Shown: positions 50,472 through 61,353, numbered from the stretch's first letter. The stretch: DNA of 64,000 nucleotides from Diphasiastrum complanatum (GCA_029204225.1 CM055102.1:62169168-62233167), one strand, 5' to 3'. Numbers and translations: made by a program. Notes: generated by a model not told the origin, from the letters alone.

Positions 50472-50906
50472 TGTTACAAACTACTTCTTACTGCCGGTTA
50501 ACCACAAGAGACTGAACGATCCATGTTCCACCCCGCCGTAGGACCTAATCCGGGTCCACCCTCTGTGCCCTAGCCTGTGACTGTTTCAAGCGGGATCCGA
50601 CTTCCATCCTAGACGGCGTCCCATACCACCGCCTAGGCTCTCAGCCATCTCTTGCCCCAAGCTAGCATACATCCTGGCCGTGCACACGCTCTCCACCCAC
50701 CTCCTCCTAGGTAGATAGAATGGATGGTGAATGAGTCCTCCTCCCCTTGTATACCTCCAAGGAGAGAGACTCCAAGCCATGTGCACACCTAGATCATGAC
50801 ACGTGGCAATCATGCAGGTTCACGAGTCACCGGTCAAGTCTACAGGCCCAGTCATCGTCCAGTCTCAAGTTTAGGGTTGGGACCCAAGGGAGTTGGGTCC
50901 CTAACA
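50472..50906 (-). repeat. Gyp-A2 5' LTR (435 bp)
   Basis: TGTTAC...CTAACA on +, matching 4275-4697. It cuts a copia RT scrap that resumes at 50907. Confidence 0.88.
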
Positions 50907-50909
50907 ATG

Positions 50910-51050
50910 GGGCTTATCAAAAGAACTTTGATTCTGGTCTTTATAGGAGGAAGGCAAGGGCTATTGTGGTATTATATGTTGATTTGGTAAATAACAGGAA
51001 GCAATGCTATTTTGATGGATGACATAGAAAATAAAGAATTTGAAATGATA
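50910..51050 (+). pseudogene. pol: Cop-8, copia RT scrap
   Basis: Plus-strand residues KNFDSGLYRRKARAIVVLYV with the catalytic box as YVDL instead of YVDD, followed in another frame by DDIENKEFEMIG, which corresponds to the stretch after the catalytic box in copia RT. Only about 45 codons are recognisable. Confidence 0.6.
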
Positions 51051-51134
51051 GGTTCAGGTGGTTCTATTCATAAGCACAAGGCCATACTTGTCAGAAACGG
51101 ATACAGGCTTGTATAAAGAATGCTCGGCAACATA

Positions 51135-51203
51135 CATAAAAATAAAGCGATTTTGGACTGCATTTCGGACCGCGTTTCGGAATCAGAATGCAACTATGGT
51201 TTC
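51135..51203. repeat. Isolated end of a hAT-like element
   Basis: Ends GAATGCAACTATG at 51203, the same terminus as the element at 37813-38503, preceded by similar GCG-TTTCGGA-rich sequence. No partner end was identified. Confidence 0.4.
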
Positions 51204-51559
51204 AGGCTTGAATACCTGTTTTTTTAATTTAAAAAAAACAAAAAAACGTTTCGACCCAATACGTTCGTTCTGGTTTCTTATAGATGCACTAACAATTTTT
51301 GAATTGCGAATCATTAATGGAAAATCGCGAAGTGTTTTTGAATTTGATTTCTATATTAAATACATGCAATATGGGTATCAGTGGAAAGTGAAAAATAGAG
51401 GATCGAGATTAAATGGATCTCCAGTAGTTTTAGGTCCAACTTCGGCAGTCAAGTGAGATCTCGTATACATAGAACGAATTGCGCTTGCGTGAACCTAAAT
51501 GCAAAAGTCATGACCCAACTGGCATCAAAAGCTAATGTGTATCGAACCATATGCATTGA

Positions 51560-51660
51560 GCCTGATTGAACCATAGTGAACCATATCAAACCCTATTGAA
51601 CTGTAGCAAACCCTACTGAACCACAACAAAGTGTAGTGAACCATATCAAACCCTATTGAC
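51560..51660. repeat. Short tandem repeat of GAACCATAKYRAACC units
   Basis: Degenerate tandem words such as TGAACCATATCAAACCCTAT, occurring twice 60 bp apart (51577 and 51637), with related units between and a few more near 52000. Confidence 0.7.
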
Positions 51661-51769
51661 TAGCAAATGCTTGCTTTGGAGTGACAGAGATGGCTGCATT
51701 CTATACACTCAATAGAACTCCAATTTATTATGTATGGACATGGTTACATACCGAAGGGGCAGTACAAAG

Positions 51770-51990
51770 CTTAGTTGCCCGTTCCGGAATGGAGTGCGTT
51801 TTGGAACGCGTTCCGTTCCGGAACAATGCCCTCAAAACAAAATTAAAAAATACGTTTTTTTACAAAGGATTTCATTCATATAAAATACAGCTAATTAACT
51901 GAAAAACACAAATATCGTTCCGACCAGGAACGTTCTGGAACGTACGGAACGGAACGTTCCGACCCATTTTGGTCGGAACGGGCTTCTAAG
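51770..51990. mobile_element. hAT-type MITE (221 bp) with 8-bp target duplication
   Basis: Terminal inverted repeats CTTAGTTGCCCGTTCCG (left) and CTTAGAAGCCCGTTCCG (right, reverse complement) match at 15 of 17 bases. The flanks are a perfect 8-bp duplication GTACAAAG (51762-51769, 51991-51998). Interior is rich in GGAACG/CGTTCC words and partly self-complementary. No coding capacity. The 8-bp duplication and short inverted repeats fit hAT-type miniature elements. Confidence 0.85.
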
Positions 51991-52443
51991 GTACAAAGCA
52001 ATACTGAACCGTAATGAACTATAGCAAATTGTTCTGAGGTGGCGGTATGGTTGCTGTAGAAAAACAATTTCATGGTACCGATTGACTCGTTTTATTTGTT
52101 TTTATTTATTCCTTAAAATGATTTGCAACTGCAAATCAAGATTCAGAAAATTGCAATTGTTGAATTGCCAATGAAAGTCAGATCTGCCAAAAATACGACA
52201 ATGCTAAAGTATTCAGAGAACAATTTTTTCAAGTCATAGGTAGTTATAGAAATCATAGTGCAAAGCTCATTGAATTAATGTTAGATAATATTATTGAGAC
52301 ATGTGAAACTGAATCCCCACAGGTCATGAAGGAACTGCTAATAAAGGTCCACAAACATCAACATAATAGCCGGAAGCAAAGCATGGGCAGCAAACTTGCA
52401 AGATAGATCAACTGCTCAAAAATTATTGAAGGCGCCTAAAATG

Positions 52444-52469
52444 TTGCGGCGGATCGCGATCCGCTGCAA
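52444..52469. repeat. Palindrome around GCGGATCGCGATCCGC
   Basis: Perfect 16-bp palindrome at 52449-52464, extended to 26 bp with one unpaired position on each side (TTGC...GCAA). It contains GATCGCGATC, resembling words in the hAT-like element at 37813. Confidence 0.8.
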
Positions 52470-53900
52470 AAACATTCCGTAACGATGAACTCGGAAATCA
52501 TCAATGAATGCATCAGAAGAACAACGTATTGATAAACTGGAAAGAGGCAAAAATAACATTGCATAGAGGCTAGAGCCACATCCATCCAGTTAATCATAGA
52601 TAGAGATTCTGTTGGCACTGTATAATGGGCGTATTTTGTTGAGCACGTTGAGTTGACTCACATTTTTGGCACAATCTGAGATGGGTGCCTATGCTTCATA
52701 ATTGTTGTCGGTTTGCTGTCATTCAATACGGTTCCATGTGATTTCATTTCACATAATACAGAAATAGAGGTGATCGATAAAGAACCACTTAATGGCCCAA
52801 AATCGGACCGCACTCCTCTTGGAACTCTAAGCAAACTAGATAAATGAATTGCTCTTGAAAACACCTTCAATCTGATATCCATATTGGAACCCAAATTTTT
52901 TTTTGCGTTCCTTGAATCCCTAATTGGATTTTCTCGAATCATGTTCCAGAACGGAACGTGCAACATTGGTTGCAACACAAGTTAAGCACTAAAAAACATT
53001 CCAAAAAGTATGAGGATTAAGTGTAGTAAAACTTGAAAATGATCGAAATCTCAATCAGTCGACTTCAAGTGGCCAAACAAGATCAATAGAATCCAATAGA
53101 AGCATTCTAATCAAAGTTGCACGAGCGATTAGCGATCCGAATCACAATTTGATTTGCAAATGATTGGTCAAAAATTTCAATTCACAATTTGCAAAAAGAA
53201 AAAACTTTCTTATCTTTTATTTTATGTTTTGCGATAAGTACATGTGAAATGCTATGAAGTCATGAAACAACAAAGAGTACGAAGATTCACACAAAATCTA
53301 AACAGTATTTCTTTGACATAAAACATAATATTCTTTTGTATGTCCAAACTGTGACTAGCAAGATCTTGTGAACAAAACTCCAATTGATGAGCTTTAAAGT
53401 GCTATGAACTCATCTGATTGTAAAGAATGTCAAGATCTGCCAGGAACCTGAACAAAGTGTTTGAAGTACAAAAAATAGAATATTCCAACTTGACTAGAAC
53501 TTGTCTTGGCAACTACTTTTAATGGAGAACTCCGTTTGATGTGAAGGCTGAATCATTAGTCTTGCCTTAGTGTCGTGCCCCCAGATTTCTGGTTATTTCT
53601 TGAAATGATCATCAAACGGTAGGAAAAAGATAACTCCCTCAAAAAGCAACAATTAGGGTTTTTGAAATGATAAATTTTGATTGCATTTTTTTGACAAAGC
53701 TTTATGTCTCCCTGTAGCGGGTGATGATAGCAAGTGAATGCTGCTGACAGAATCAAACTCTGATGACAAATGAAAAAGTTATTACAAACAATGTGAAAAA
53801 TCTCTTATCTTACTTTCTGGTGCTCTAATCTTCCACCTTTTCAAACAGAATCATGCTGATATGATTTTGGGCACCCTTCAACAAGGAATCCAAAGATCCA
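52470..53900 (+). other. Intron, right part without recognised genes
   Basis: AT-rich sequence. A few CGTTCC-type words near 52940 resemble the MITE family. No protein domain recognised on either strand. Confidence 0.5.
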
Positions 53901-53934
53901 ACTAAAATGAAAAGCCATCATCAGAAGTTTTAAT

Positions 53935-54110
53935 AAGAGGAGGCCACTTCTCGTCCCTAATTGGTAAAAATGGTGTGATACCCATTGATCGACCATCAGG
54001 CTTGATGTCAAACAAGTGCCTCTTGAGCCTGGTAACTTCACTGAACAACTATGACCACAATAGTGGCATCGCCACCTGGAAGCACATGAGCTGCCATATC
54101 GATTTTTGCG
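53935..54110 (-). pseudogene. BED-type zinc-finger remnant
   Basis: Minus strand: WRCHYCGHSCS in one frame, then after a one-base shift SEVTRLKRHLFDIKPDGRSM. Together these give the C-x2-C ... R-x-K-x-H-L pattern of BED fingers in hAT transposases. No transposase core follows; the frame continues about 30 residues and stops. Resembles, but is not the same as, the remnant at 14695-14916. Confidence 0.45.
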
Positions 54111-54643
54111 ACTCCTGTTGAGCATCTGCTCACTCCATGAACTTCCCCTCTAGGCATGGCTCATGAGCCCAAGCTCCTAAAACACAAAAACCTTTGACTA
54201 GTAATTGCAAAAAAAAAGGAAAACAAAATTGATCCCACTGCAGAAAAGGCTTTGATAGGTCCTGAATCGTGAGGGAATAGTTGTGATGGACTAAGAGGAG
54301 GCATTATGCGTATTTGTAGCAGCTGGAGGATACATCAGTTCGGGCTACTAGTCCAGATCTTGATGAACTTGCTAGTTAGGGCTCAAGGGGCCTAAATACT
54401 AAAGTACTGTCGTAAATGTCGACAATTCACTAGTGGATGCTAAATAACAAATTATTGCCCCTTGGCCCCAAAGCCCAGGTTCTTATAAAATATAAAGCAT
54501 ATTCTTAAGGTGCTGTCAAGGACCAATAGATGTTCTGATATACGGAAAATAACTTCCATAATATTCATTTCTATTTGAAATTACTGATTGAAGCATCTAC
54601 AGATCATATAATCTCAATTTCTAAAGTATAAGTTTGTGTGCAG

Positions 54644-54831
54644 TTAGCATTGAGGAGAAAAGCATTCGACGAAGCGTTGCAGGAGAAAAAGTTTCGCTAT
54701 CAACAATTTGAGGGAGAGATCAGAGCACGACTTGCTGAAAAGAAAGCTTCATTAGTGAGTGAAACGGTCAAACTTACTCAAGAAGCTCAAGAACTTCAAA
54801 ATGCTATTGAAGTACGAAAAAAGAATCACGA
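54644..54831 (+). CDS. RING-finger/coiled-coil gene, exon
   Basis: Acceptor TGTGTGCAG ends at 54643; donor GA|GTAAGC at 54832. Encodes LALRRKAFDEALQEKKF, EGEIRARLAEKKASL and ETVKLTQEAQELQNAIEVRK, a long charged coiled coil. It starts in phase 0 and ends two bases into a glutamate codon, completed by the G that opens the next exon. Confidence 0.78.
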
Positions 54832-55029
54832 GTAAGCATTTTATCCTTATCATGGCTAGATGAAAGTTGAGTGGGTCAAATAGTATGTAGCTTGGCTAGT
54901 AGTTTGTCTTTCTGTTCTGTGTAAGATGAGCTGAATGGATGTTCTGTCGGTTCCTATGATGACCACTGTGTTGACATGATTATTGTTTCCACGTCAAATT
55001 GATGGTGCCTTCTCCCCCCTGACGTGTAG

Positions 55030-55174
55030 GATAAGACGGAGAAAAGCATTGGAGGAGATGAAACATGATTATGAACTACAAGTTATGATGGAGGCGAGAC
55101 TTGCTGATCTCAAGAAGAAAACTCATGAAAGAGCATTGGAGCTGCAAAAGAAGCATCAAGAACAAACAATGAAG
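55030..55174 (+). CDS. RING-finger/coiled-coil gene, exon
   Basis: Acceptor GACGTGTAG at 55029, donor ATGAAG|GTAAGC at 55175. Its first base completes the split codon of the previous exon. Encodes KALEEMKHDYELQVMMEARL and LKKKTHERALELQKKHQE, continuing the coiled coil. Ends in phase 0. Confidence 0.8.
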
Positions 55175-55297
55175 GTAAGCTTTTTCTTTCTCTAAGCTCT
55201 AGCCCATTTATATAAAGTGGAACATCCTGCTATCTGCACAACATTTTTTTATGCTTGCTGTTATTTATTTAAGCTCTTTCGTGGTATTGTTTTGCAG

Positions 55298-55432
55298 CTG
55301 AAGGAATGCAATCAGAAAGAAAGGGAAGACCTCTTGCAGCAACATTTGGCAGTTCGCACTGAACTTGAAAGCAAGGCTAATGTGGCCAAAGAAGCAACAA
55401 ACAGATTAAAGGCTGAGACAGATAGTACCATT
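55298..55432 (+). CDS. RING-finger/coiled-coil gene, exon
   Basis: Acceptor TTTTGCAG at 55297, donor ACCATT|GTAAGT at 55433. 45 codons in phase 0: LKECNQKEREDLLQQHLAV, ELESKANVAKEATNRLKAE. Coiled coil immediately before the RING exon. Confidence 0.82.
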
Positions 55433-55661
55433 GTAAGTTTCTATACTTTCCTTTTCAAAGTACATTATTTGGGAGTCTTTAATGGCGATACAATAGAATT
55501 TTTTTTTTGTTGAGCTTAGATTTTATTTCGTCGGCACACTTTAGCCATCGGGACTCAGACATGCAGGTAGTTAATCAGTTTGTCAGCATTAGGTGCTGGT
55601 CCATATGGTAGAGTATCTGTCGAAACGCTTAATGTCTTTGACACATGTTTTCTGCATGCAG

Positions 55662-55856
55662 AACAAGGAGTGTGTTGTTTGCTTCTTTGAGTTTGGGCCG
55701 GATAATTTACGTGCCTTCTTTGCAGCATGTGGCCATGCAAATGTTTGTATACTTTGTGCTCAAGATCTTTGGCAACGGAAGAACAAAACATGCCCAACCT
55801 GCAAAACTGTTCAGAAAAAAAAACCAGCAGAATTTCCTGTCAATATCTACCTATGA
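55662..55856 (+). CDS. RING-finger/coiled-coil gene, last exon (C3HC4 RING)
   Basis: Acceptor TGCATGCAG at 55661, stop codon TGA ending at 55856. Encodes a C-terminal RING-HC finger: C-x2-C (ECVVC), then ACGHANVCILC giving C-x-H-x3-C-x2-C, then CPTC for the last pair, spaced as in C3HC4 fingers. It ends in a basic KKKPAEFPVNIYL tail. RING fingers of this kind recruit E2 ubiquitin-conjugating enzymes, so the protein is probably an E3 ligase with a long coiled coil for dimerisation or substrate binding; substrate and location cannot be told from sequence. All eight zinc ligands are present. I do not recognise a specific named family. Confidence 0.87.
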   Translation, partial: NKECVVCFFEFGPDNLRAFFAACGHANVCILCAQDLWQRKNKTCPTCKTVQKKKPAEFPVNIYL

Positions 55857-58800
55857 TATTCTTTTCCCTTTGATTGAGGTACTCTTTGTGGATCTCATCT
55901 CTTAAGAGGTTAGAATCCATTCACTTTAATCTAGAGAAGCAAACCCATTTACATGTTCTTGAGGTATCATGGATTTTGTTTTCCTCAAGTATTCTATTTG
56001 CACTGATCAATGAATGAGCCCAGCAGCATGGAAGATTGATTTGTCACTCTTTTTATCTGGAGGCAGTTTCTAGTATCCTTGGTTTCTGTCATAACATTCT
56101 TTTTGTCTGAAGCAGGAGGCAAGTGATACACAGAAGAATGAGCCTGAGCTGATATACAAAGAACTATTTTCAACTTGAATGTCATTATCATCGTTATGTA
56201 GGCCATTTTGGAGAGCTCGTCATGGTAGCCTGGAGGAAATAGCTTCAAAGAGAAGAAGTCATAACACTCTAGCAAGGTGCATAATTGACATGCATTCTTA
56301 CAAGCTTATTCGTAATAAGCATCTCAAAAATCTAAAATAATTGAAAGCATAGAAGCGTGATGTAGTGGTCAATCAACAATCTAACTCTTCTTATCTCTAT
56401 GTTAATCCACCCATTCATGAGCCATATAATGTGTTAGCCCCTTTATATCATTCATAAAACTGAGATCAGCTTTGGTGTAGCATTGCTTACTACACATCAA
56501 GATGGCACCTGAGAATGTGGCAAGATTATAGTTGTGGCATAACATACATATTATTCTTAGCACACTTTGCATTGCAAACCTAGCTGAATTATGTATTAAC
56601 ACCTTGATTCTCATATACTTACAATAAACAAAATCCAACATCTAAAATCCTAAAGACGTCATGATTTGTAACTCAACATTCATATATCATGTTGATTGAA
56701 TGACTTTGGCTTAAATTTCTATCCTTCTATGGATCAATAGCTTGAGTGTTGGCTATGTATGTAGCTATCTTAGAGTTATTGTGAAAATTTTCACAGTTTA
56801 TCATTTTACATAAAGGTATCCTTGGTTTGCTTGGTTATAACTCAATTATGGCTGTATCTTATGTTGGATTTTTCTCCTCCTAATCGACTAATCGACATTT
56901 TAATCTTCGTCCAATTTTTATCCAGACTTGCAGATTTCTTTGTGTTTTTACACAGTCTGCATAACTACTCGGAAACGGCTCATAGTGTCGGCATTTTTGG
57001 GATTTTCGTCTTTTGGGATTTTTCTCTCACTTTGGCTTTCTCGCAAAATGCCAGATCCCTCAAATGTTAAGGAAATGATGTTGGCGAAGACCTTCGCATT
57101 TTTCACATGACAGTTTACGTTCATTTCTGTAGAGTAACAGTTTACGTTCAAAAGCTGTTCAAAAGTTAACGTTCATATACCTCCATCTCTAGCATTGAAG
57201 CATGAAGATTAATCAAGTATTGTATAGTTAGCGTTCTCTCTCAAGATAGCGAGCTTGGACACTCCTGAGCATTCTAGCTCACTTCTTTAGAGTTGATTAG
57301 AGATTGCTATTGCGCTTACTGCTTATCAGCATTGCGCTTAATTCAGACATATTTTAGTCGCTCAGAGATAGCTTAGAGTACGCGGCTTCGATTCGCAACT
57401 TGTTGTACTCATTTACATCTATTTCGTTTTCATACTAAATCAATACTATCTTCTTATTGCGTTCAGCTTCGTCTCAGAATGTATGCGATTCTATAGTTCT
57501 CTGCGACTGATTATTTGTCTGATAATTCAAGGCTTAATGTTTGGCTACATAATCACTGTAGTACTAATGATTTCAAGTTAGTTACTATAAGATCGAACGT
57601 GATTTCTATCACTATTGGTTTTTTTGAAATTAATAGACGTAGTCATGCATAGAGAAAGAGAGAGTTTATTCTGTTGTGCACGATAAGTTTTAATTCTTAC
57701 ATGTTTTTAATAAGTGCACATTTTTAAAACTTTGCAAAAATGTACACCTTCAAAAGTAACATTGAAAGTTGCTTGTCAAATGTGACAACTAGTGTCGACC
57801 CCACTAGTTTGTAAAAAGAAAAAAGATTCCTTGGGTTTATTGCATCCATTCAAAATATTGATACCTTGAAGGGAGGAATGGTTTTTGAAGGACAAAATGA
57901 TTCTTAAAGGTCGTGTAGTTTTCAAAATGCATTAAGTATCTTATTGGTACGTGGGACCACTATTGCTATGAAGGGCAATATGGGTATTGAAGTTTATAGC
58001 CTTTTCACAATGCATTGATGTAAACAAGGAGTAGAATAAAGTTTGAATACAAATTATAACTTAGTTACATTGAACTGAGGTAAGTGTGTGTGTGGGACCA
58101 TGTATGTCATTAATAAATAAGACAAGTGCACCATAGAGTTAAAGTGGGACCATGGGTTGATTAAATACTGACCATCGGATTTGCCATGTCATATGGACCA
58201 TTGCCAAATATGTGTAAACATTTAATTGGATCTGAAGGGTGATTAGTGTTAATCACATGACTAGCAAATAGAGGCCCTTTTTGAGTCCAAAAGGGTCCTA
58301 ATACATGGCCGACATACAATTGTCTTAAGTAGTGATAGACCATGCATGTCTACTAATGATACAATATTAGTGAAACAATATTTTTCTACTAATTAATGGG
58401 AAGTATACACAAAATTGATGTCAATATCGGGGTATCAGTGATGCATGTCATATGCTACACGTTAGTTGAGTTATGAAGAAGTTTTAACACAATTCACAAT
58501 ATTGGGTTATCTCTATGAATCCATTTGTGGCATAGATTTTTCAGAAAATTCTAGTAAGAAGTAAAACTATCATGAATGAATAGAGTAATCCTCTGGAGTT
58601 TGTTATTGTGAACAATCTAGGACTGAAGCAGAATTGGAAATTAATGTATGAGAAAATTATTTATATAAATAGACGGATAAGTGAAGATAAAAAATACTTT
58701 TATATCAATCAGAATTACCAAATATCATTTTGTTGTGAATTGGATCAAGATTGAATAAGTGTATGTTCTACTCTTATACTCTTGAGAGAGTGTATTGGTC

Positions 58801-58870
58801 AGCCTAATCGTAGTATGTGTATTAAGATTCGAGAGATGTTAATACACCATTCGTCAAAGACTCCTACAGA
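55857..58870. other. Intergenic region downstream of the RING gene
   Basis: About 3 kb of AT-rich sequence with no recognised gene. 56980-57600 has T-rich, CG-containing text that looks like LTR sequence but has no partner copy. The last 150 bp before Cop-9 (58720-58870) may be element leader. Confidence 0.45.
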
Positions 58871-58882
58871 ACGACAAAGATT

Positions 58883-59479
58883 TTGGAGCTAGTGCACTTT
58901 GACATCTGCGGTCCATTCAACGTGATCTCAGTAGGAGGTTCAAAATACTATATAACCTTCATTGATGATTATAGCAAGTTTGCCAGAGTGTATTTTATTC
59001 AGAATAAATCTGAAGCACTCGATAAGTTTACAGAATATGTGAATTGGGCTGAGAGATGCACATGCAACAAAGTGAAGCATATCAGAACAGATCGAGGTGG
59101 CGAATATATCTCGAATCGCTTCATTGACTTCTGCAATGATCGTGATATCATTCACAGAAAAACTGCAGCCTACACACTGCAGCACAATGGTGTTGCTGAA
59201 CGAAAGAACAGGACCCTAATGGAAGCAGCCAGATGCATGATGGCCTATTCGAAAGCTCCAAGGGCACTGTGGGCTGAAGCAGTAGCTACAGCCGCATACA
59301 TCCAGAACAGGACAGGTAAATCTGGTGTTCCTCACACGACACCACATGAGCTATGGTGGGGTAGAAAGCCCAACCTGTCTCATGTCAGAATATTTGGATG
59401 TGCAGCATATGCACATATTCCTGATAAGCTTCGCAAGAAGCTTGATGAGAAAGCCGAACAAGGTTATGGTAGGTTATGA
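58883..59479 (+). CDS. pol: Cop-9 integrase core
   Basis: 198-aa frame: D in ELVHFDICGPFNVISVGGSK, D in IRTDRGGEYISNRFIDF, E in LQHNGVAERKNRTLMEAA, all present, then ATAAYIQNRTG, LWWGRKPNLSHVRIFGCA. A frameshift at QGYGRL moves the remaining C-terminus (KVMVGYDNNSSYYRIY) to the next frame (to 59528). Confidence 0.87.
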   Translation: MELVHFDICGPFNVISVGGSKYYITFIDDYSKFARVYFIQNKSEALDKFTEYVNWAERCTCNKVKHIRTDRGGEYISNRFIDFCNDRDIIHRKTAAYTLQHNGVAERKNRTLMEAARCMMAYSKAPRALWAEAVATAAYIQNRTGKSGVPHTTPHELWWGRKPNLSHVRIFGCAAYAHIPDKLRKKLDEKAEQGYGRL

Positions 59480-59580
59480 CAATAATTCATCATACTACAG
59501 AATCTACATGCCAGACACGAAACTGTGAAAACAGTGAGGGATGTCAAATTTGACGAGAGCAGGACAATGACCTGCCGCCA

Positions 59581-60348
59581 ATGTTAGAGAGAGCAGAGGA
59601 CGAACACGAAAACAAAGATTTTCGAGTTGTCTCCCATTCGAACGACGAATCAGACGAAGAAAGATTCGAGAGGCAACCTGCCGCCGCAGTTCCTATAAAC
59701 CAAGATGGTTCCGGACCAAGCAGAACAGACAAGGGCAAAGACATAGCTGTTCTGGGAGAATCTCCAAGAAGGTCGACAAGACCACAAAGAGCGCCAACAA
59801 GATTTGTGCCAGGCAGCTCAGCTTTCACATTAGAAAAATTCTGCGGGTTCAGTGACGAACCACAGACATTCAAGGAGACGATTGAAGGTCCAGAAAAGGA
59901 CAAATGGATCCAAGCCATGAACGAAGAGATGGAGTCCATGAGGAAGAACCAAGTATGGACGTTGGAGCCATTACCTCATAAGCACAAGACTGTCAAATGC
60001 AAATGGATTTTTAAACTCAAATATGGACCAGACGGGAGTGTGACGAAATACAAGGCAAGATTGGTAGCGAAAGGTTTCTCTCAGAGATATGGTATTGACT
60101 ATTCTGAAACCTTCTCTCTTGTCGTCAAACATTTGTCTCTACGTCTGTTGTTTGCATATGCAGCAGCTTATGACCTCAGGATCCACATTGTGGACGAGAA
60201 GACAGCCTTCTTGCATGGTGAATTAGACGAAGATGTCTACATGGATCAACCCCCAGGATTTGTCTCGAATTCACTTCCTGACTATGTATGCAGAATGCAT
60301 AGAAGCATCTATGGTCTGAAGCAATCAGTCCGACAATGGTATAATTAG
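59581..60348 (+). CDS. pol: Cop-9 linker and RT N-terminal half
   Basis: 255-aa frame: acidic/basic linker (DESDEERFERQPAAAVP, RRSTRPQRAPTRF) followed by RT: DKWIQAMNEEMESMRKNQVW, VKCKWIFKLKYGPDGSVTKY, KARLVAKGFSQRYGIDYSET, then DEKTAFLHGELDEDVYMDQP where the usual DVKTAFL reads DEKTAFL, and IYGLKQSVRQWYN with a stop at 60346. Confidence 0.87.
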   Translation: MLERAEDEHENKDFRVVSHSNDESDEERFERQPAAAVPINQDGSGPSRTDKGKDIAVLGESPRRSTRPQRAPTRFVPGSSAFTLEKFCGFSDEPQTFKETIEGPEKDKWIQAMNEEMESMRKNQVWTLEPLPHKHKTVKCKWIFKLKYGPDGSVTKYKARLVAKGFSQRYGIDYSETFSLVVKHLSLRLLFAYAAAYDLRIHIVDEKTAFLHGELDEDVYMDQPPGFVSNSLPDYVCRMHRSIYGLKQSVRQWYN

Positions 60349-60369
60349 AAGGATCATGCCCTAAAATCA

Positions 60370-60912
60370 TTGGGATTCAAGCCTCTGTTGGCTGGCTCCA
60401 ATGTGTATGTCAGAGTTACAAATGGGCAGATCATCATAGTGGCTGTATATGTGGACGACACTCTGATACTTTGCAGGAGTGAGCAGCTAATTGCTGAAGT
60501 AAAGATAGACATCTCGAAGCATTTTGAGATAGTGGATCTGGGAGAAGCCAGGTGTTACCTAGGCTTACAAATTGAAAGGGACTATGAGAGACAAATTATA
60601 CCTTCACCAGTCCAAATACACCCAGAAGATCCTAGAGGACTTTGGGATGCTGAACTGCAAAGGAGCAAACACTCCAATGCTCGCAGGAACGGTGCTAACA
60701 AATGACGACTGTCCAAAGACTGAGGAAGAAAGAGAACAGATGCAGCTAACACCCTATAGAAGGCTGATAGGTTCAGTGATGTACCTTGCAGACAACACAC
60801 GTCCTGATATTGCTTATGCAGTATTCAGGATGAGCCAATTCTGCACGAATCCAGGCTCGACACATTGGAAGATTGCGAAAGGAATTTTGCAATATTGTGG
60901 CTCAACATTTTG
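60370..60912 (+). pseudogene. pol: Cop-9 RT C-terminal half
   Basis: 60370-60705: catalytic AVYVDDTLILCRSEQLIAEV and FEIVDLGEARCYLGLQIERD. After a frameshift near 60590 the sequence continues in 60572-60912 with LYLHQSKYTQKILEDFGM, EEREQMQLTPYRRLIGSVMY and ADNTRPDIAYAVFRMSQFC. It is cut before RNase H. Confidence 0.86.
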
Positions 60913-60921
60913 ATTTGACAT

Positions 60922-61353
60922 CTATCTTCGATCTCCCTCTAGAATTTGCAACAGTTTGAAGATCTCATGGCCTCTTTCATCTTTTAGTTCAGGGAATGTG
61001 GATTCATCGAACTTCACATCTCTACTCGAAACAACCTTCTTCGTGGTTGGATTGTAAAGTCTGTATACTTGTGATCCATTCGAGTACCCGACCATGATTG
61101 TTTGCTTTGAATAATCATCGAGCTTGCTTCTTTTTTCTTTTGGAATGTGCTTGTATACTGCACATCCAAACACACATACATATGATAGATCAAGCTTTCT
61201 ACCTGTCCACATTTCGTACGATGTCTTGTTTTTCAGCGCTGTCGTTGTTGATCTGTTTTGTAGGTGTACTGCTGTAGCTATTGCCTTAGCCCAAAATTGA
61301 CTTGGCAATCGAGCCTGTGCCATCATGCATCTGGCTCCTTTGACTAGCGTCAT
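60922..61353 (-). pseudogene. pol: Cop-10 integrase C-terminal part
   Basis: TLVKGARCMMAQARLPSQF, AIATAVHLQNRSTTTALKN, YEMWTGRKLDLSYVCVFGCA, KRSKLDDYSKQTIMVGYSNG and VSSRDVKFDESTFPELKDE. The upstream core piece with E (YTPEYNGIVERRN) is in another frame at about 61350-61400. Confidence 0.84.

Larger units (their letters stand above)
47046..50906 (-). mobile_element. Gyp-A2, Ty3/gypsy element truncated in integrase
   Basis: Sister of Gyp-A1. Keeps 5' LTR, primer site, full leader, gag, protease, RT and most of the integrase core. It lacks RNase H (junction near 47805) and is cut at about 47046 by Cop-7. Lies within the large RING-gene intron. Confidence 0.87.
58871..60912 (+). mobile_element. 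Cop-9, copia integrase-RT segment
   Basis: Plus-strand copia fragment starting within the integrase and ending after RT. Gag, protease, RNase H and both LTRs are missing. Ends at about 60912 against the minus-strand Cop-10. Confidence 0.83.

Noticed and set aside
57230-57600. Solo LTR downstream of the RING gene
   Set aside because: The text looks LTR-like, but no TG/CA ends with a target duplication and no partner copy were found.
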